Shown here: one piece after another, positions 63,522-64,000 of the stretch
How positions within the stretch are numbered: the stretch's first letter is position 1
Layout: every line of letters starts with the position of its first letter
Source of the DNA: Nocardia acidivorans NBRC 108247
GTDB taxonomy: Bacteria > Actinomycetota > Actinomycetes > Mycobacteriales > Mycobacteriaceae
NCBI RefSeq assembly: GCF_001625085.1
Contig: NZ_BDAW01000022.1
Coordinates: 62,001-126,000 of the forward strand
Length of the DNA stretch: 64,000 nt
Reading direction: 5' to 3'
Made by a program: the position numbers and the translations under genes
The notes under the pieces: model-generated
Databases searched by the model: none
The model's input: the letters and a program-made list of their open reading frames with translations, nothing else
What the model was told of the DNA's origin: nothing

Positions 63522-64000
63522 TCAGCTGTTCTGCGGGAAGCCGAGATTCAGCCCGCCGTGGCTCGGATCGAGCCAGCGCGAGGTGACGGCCTTGGTGCGG
63601 GTGAAGAAGTGCACGCCGTCGATGCCGTGCGCATGTGAATCGCCGAAGAGCGAGTTCTTCCAGCCACCGAAACTGTAGTACGCCATGGGGACCGGGATCG
63701 GGACGTTGATGCCGACCATGCCGACCTCGACCTCGTTATGGAAGCGCCGGGCCGCGCCGCCGTCATTGGTGAAGATGGCGGTGCCGTTGCCGTACTGGTT
63801 CGCATTGATCAGGGCCAGTGCCTCGTCATAGGTTTCGACGCGTACGACCGAGAGCACCGGCCCGAAGATCTCATCGGTGTAGACGCTCATCTCGGTGGTG
63901 ACATTGTCGAGAATGGTCGGGCCGAGCCAGAAGCCGTTCTCGCCGCCATCGGCCCGCACGGTGCGGCCGTCGAGCACGACGGTGGCTCCGGCGGCTTCGC
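63522..64000 (-). CDS. mmsA: CoA-acylating methylmalonate-semialdehyde-type dehydrogenase (3' part)
   Basis: The last 159 codons of a dehydrogenase whose 5' end lies beyond 64000; the frame is open to the window edge (EAAGATVVLDGR). GFWLGPTILDNVTTEMSVYT, DEIFGPVLSVVRVETYDEAL and the C-terminal GVHFFTRTKAVTSRWLDPSH are typical of MmsA/IolA. It turns methylmalonate semialdehyde or malonate semialdehyde into propionyl- or acetyl-CoA. The catalytic Cys is outside the window. It is co-transcribed with the aminotransferase. Confidence 0.9.
   Translation of the reverse strand, partial: EAAGATVVLDGRTVRADGGENGFWLGPTILDNVTTEMSVYTDEIFGPVLSVVRVETYDEALALINANQYGNGTAIFTNDGGAARRFHNEVEVGMVGINVPIPVPMAYYSFGGWKNSLFGDSHAHGIDGVHFFTRTKAVTSRWLDPSHGGLNLGFPQNS

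Overview
The window looks like a chromosomal segment of a high-GC actinomycete, most likely Nocardia or a close relative. The reasons are the strong G/C third-position bias, frequent GTG starts, paired XRE/DUF397 regulators, Tat and lipoprotein signals of mycolata type, and a block of genes from mqo to an EfpA-type exporter whose order matches my recollection of the Mycobacterium tuberculosis Rv2852c-Rv2846c region. No rRNA, CRISPR array or intact insertion sequence was seen. The genus is an inference from gene content; no search was run.

Layout. 0-2.3 kb: the start of an NRPS gene (condensation domain, running off the left edge), a short AMP-binding fragment and an XRE regulator. 2.5-3.6 kb: two small plus-strand genes. 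3.7-10.5 kb: an aminophosphonate island, with a minus-strand operon (FAD oxidoreductase, phosphonatase-like HAD hydrolase, lipoprotein binding protein, ABC ATPase, two permeases) facing a GntR regulator across two matching palindromic operators. 10.5-19.5 kb: an accessory zone with an XRE/DUF397 pair, coupled small proteins, a frameshifted tyrosine recombinase, small secreted or membrane proteins, remnants of a TetR regulator and an amidase, and a degenerate tRNA-like hairpin. 19.5-25.8 kb: epoxide hydrolase, a TetR regulator with a tandem operator facing a secreted LVIVD-repeat protein and a Tat-exported cholesterol oxidase, then an LLM flavin oxidoreductase.

26-48.7 kb: methionine aminopeptidase, cobQ, two alpha/beta hydrolases, then mqo, GNAT, fused chelatase, cobO, cobB, cobE-like, cysG and efpA. 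This conserved cobalamin/siroheme block is interrupted by a SMI1/KNR4 gene flanked by a 143-bp direct repeat, and by a second insertion of five unrelated genes before cysG. Five intergenic gaps carry copies of an imperfect palindromic repeat, one of them expanded into a 24-bp tandem array.

48.7-64 kb: two decayed gene remnants, then a polyamine catabolism region. It contains a class III aminotransferase with an Lrp/AsnC regulator, a frameshifted metallophosphoesterase, a MocR regulator facing a cupin gene, a PuuB-like FAD oxidase, a four-gene polyamine ABC transporter, an aminobutyraldehyde-type dehydrogenase, a second class III aminotransferase and the 3' end of a methylmalonate-semialdehyde-type dehydrogenase. 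Together these could import a polyamine, oxidise or transaminate it and convert the aldehydes to acids or CoA esters. Most minus-strand operons here end in clear hairpins.
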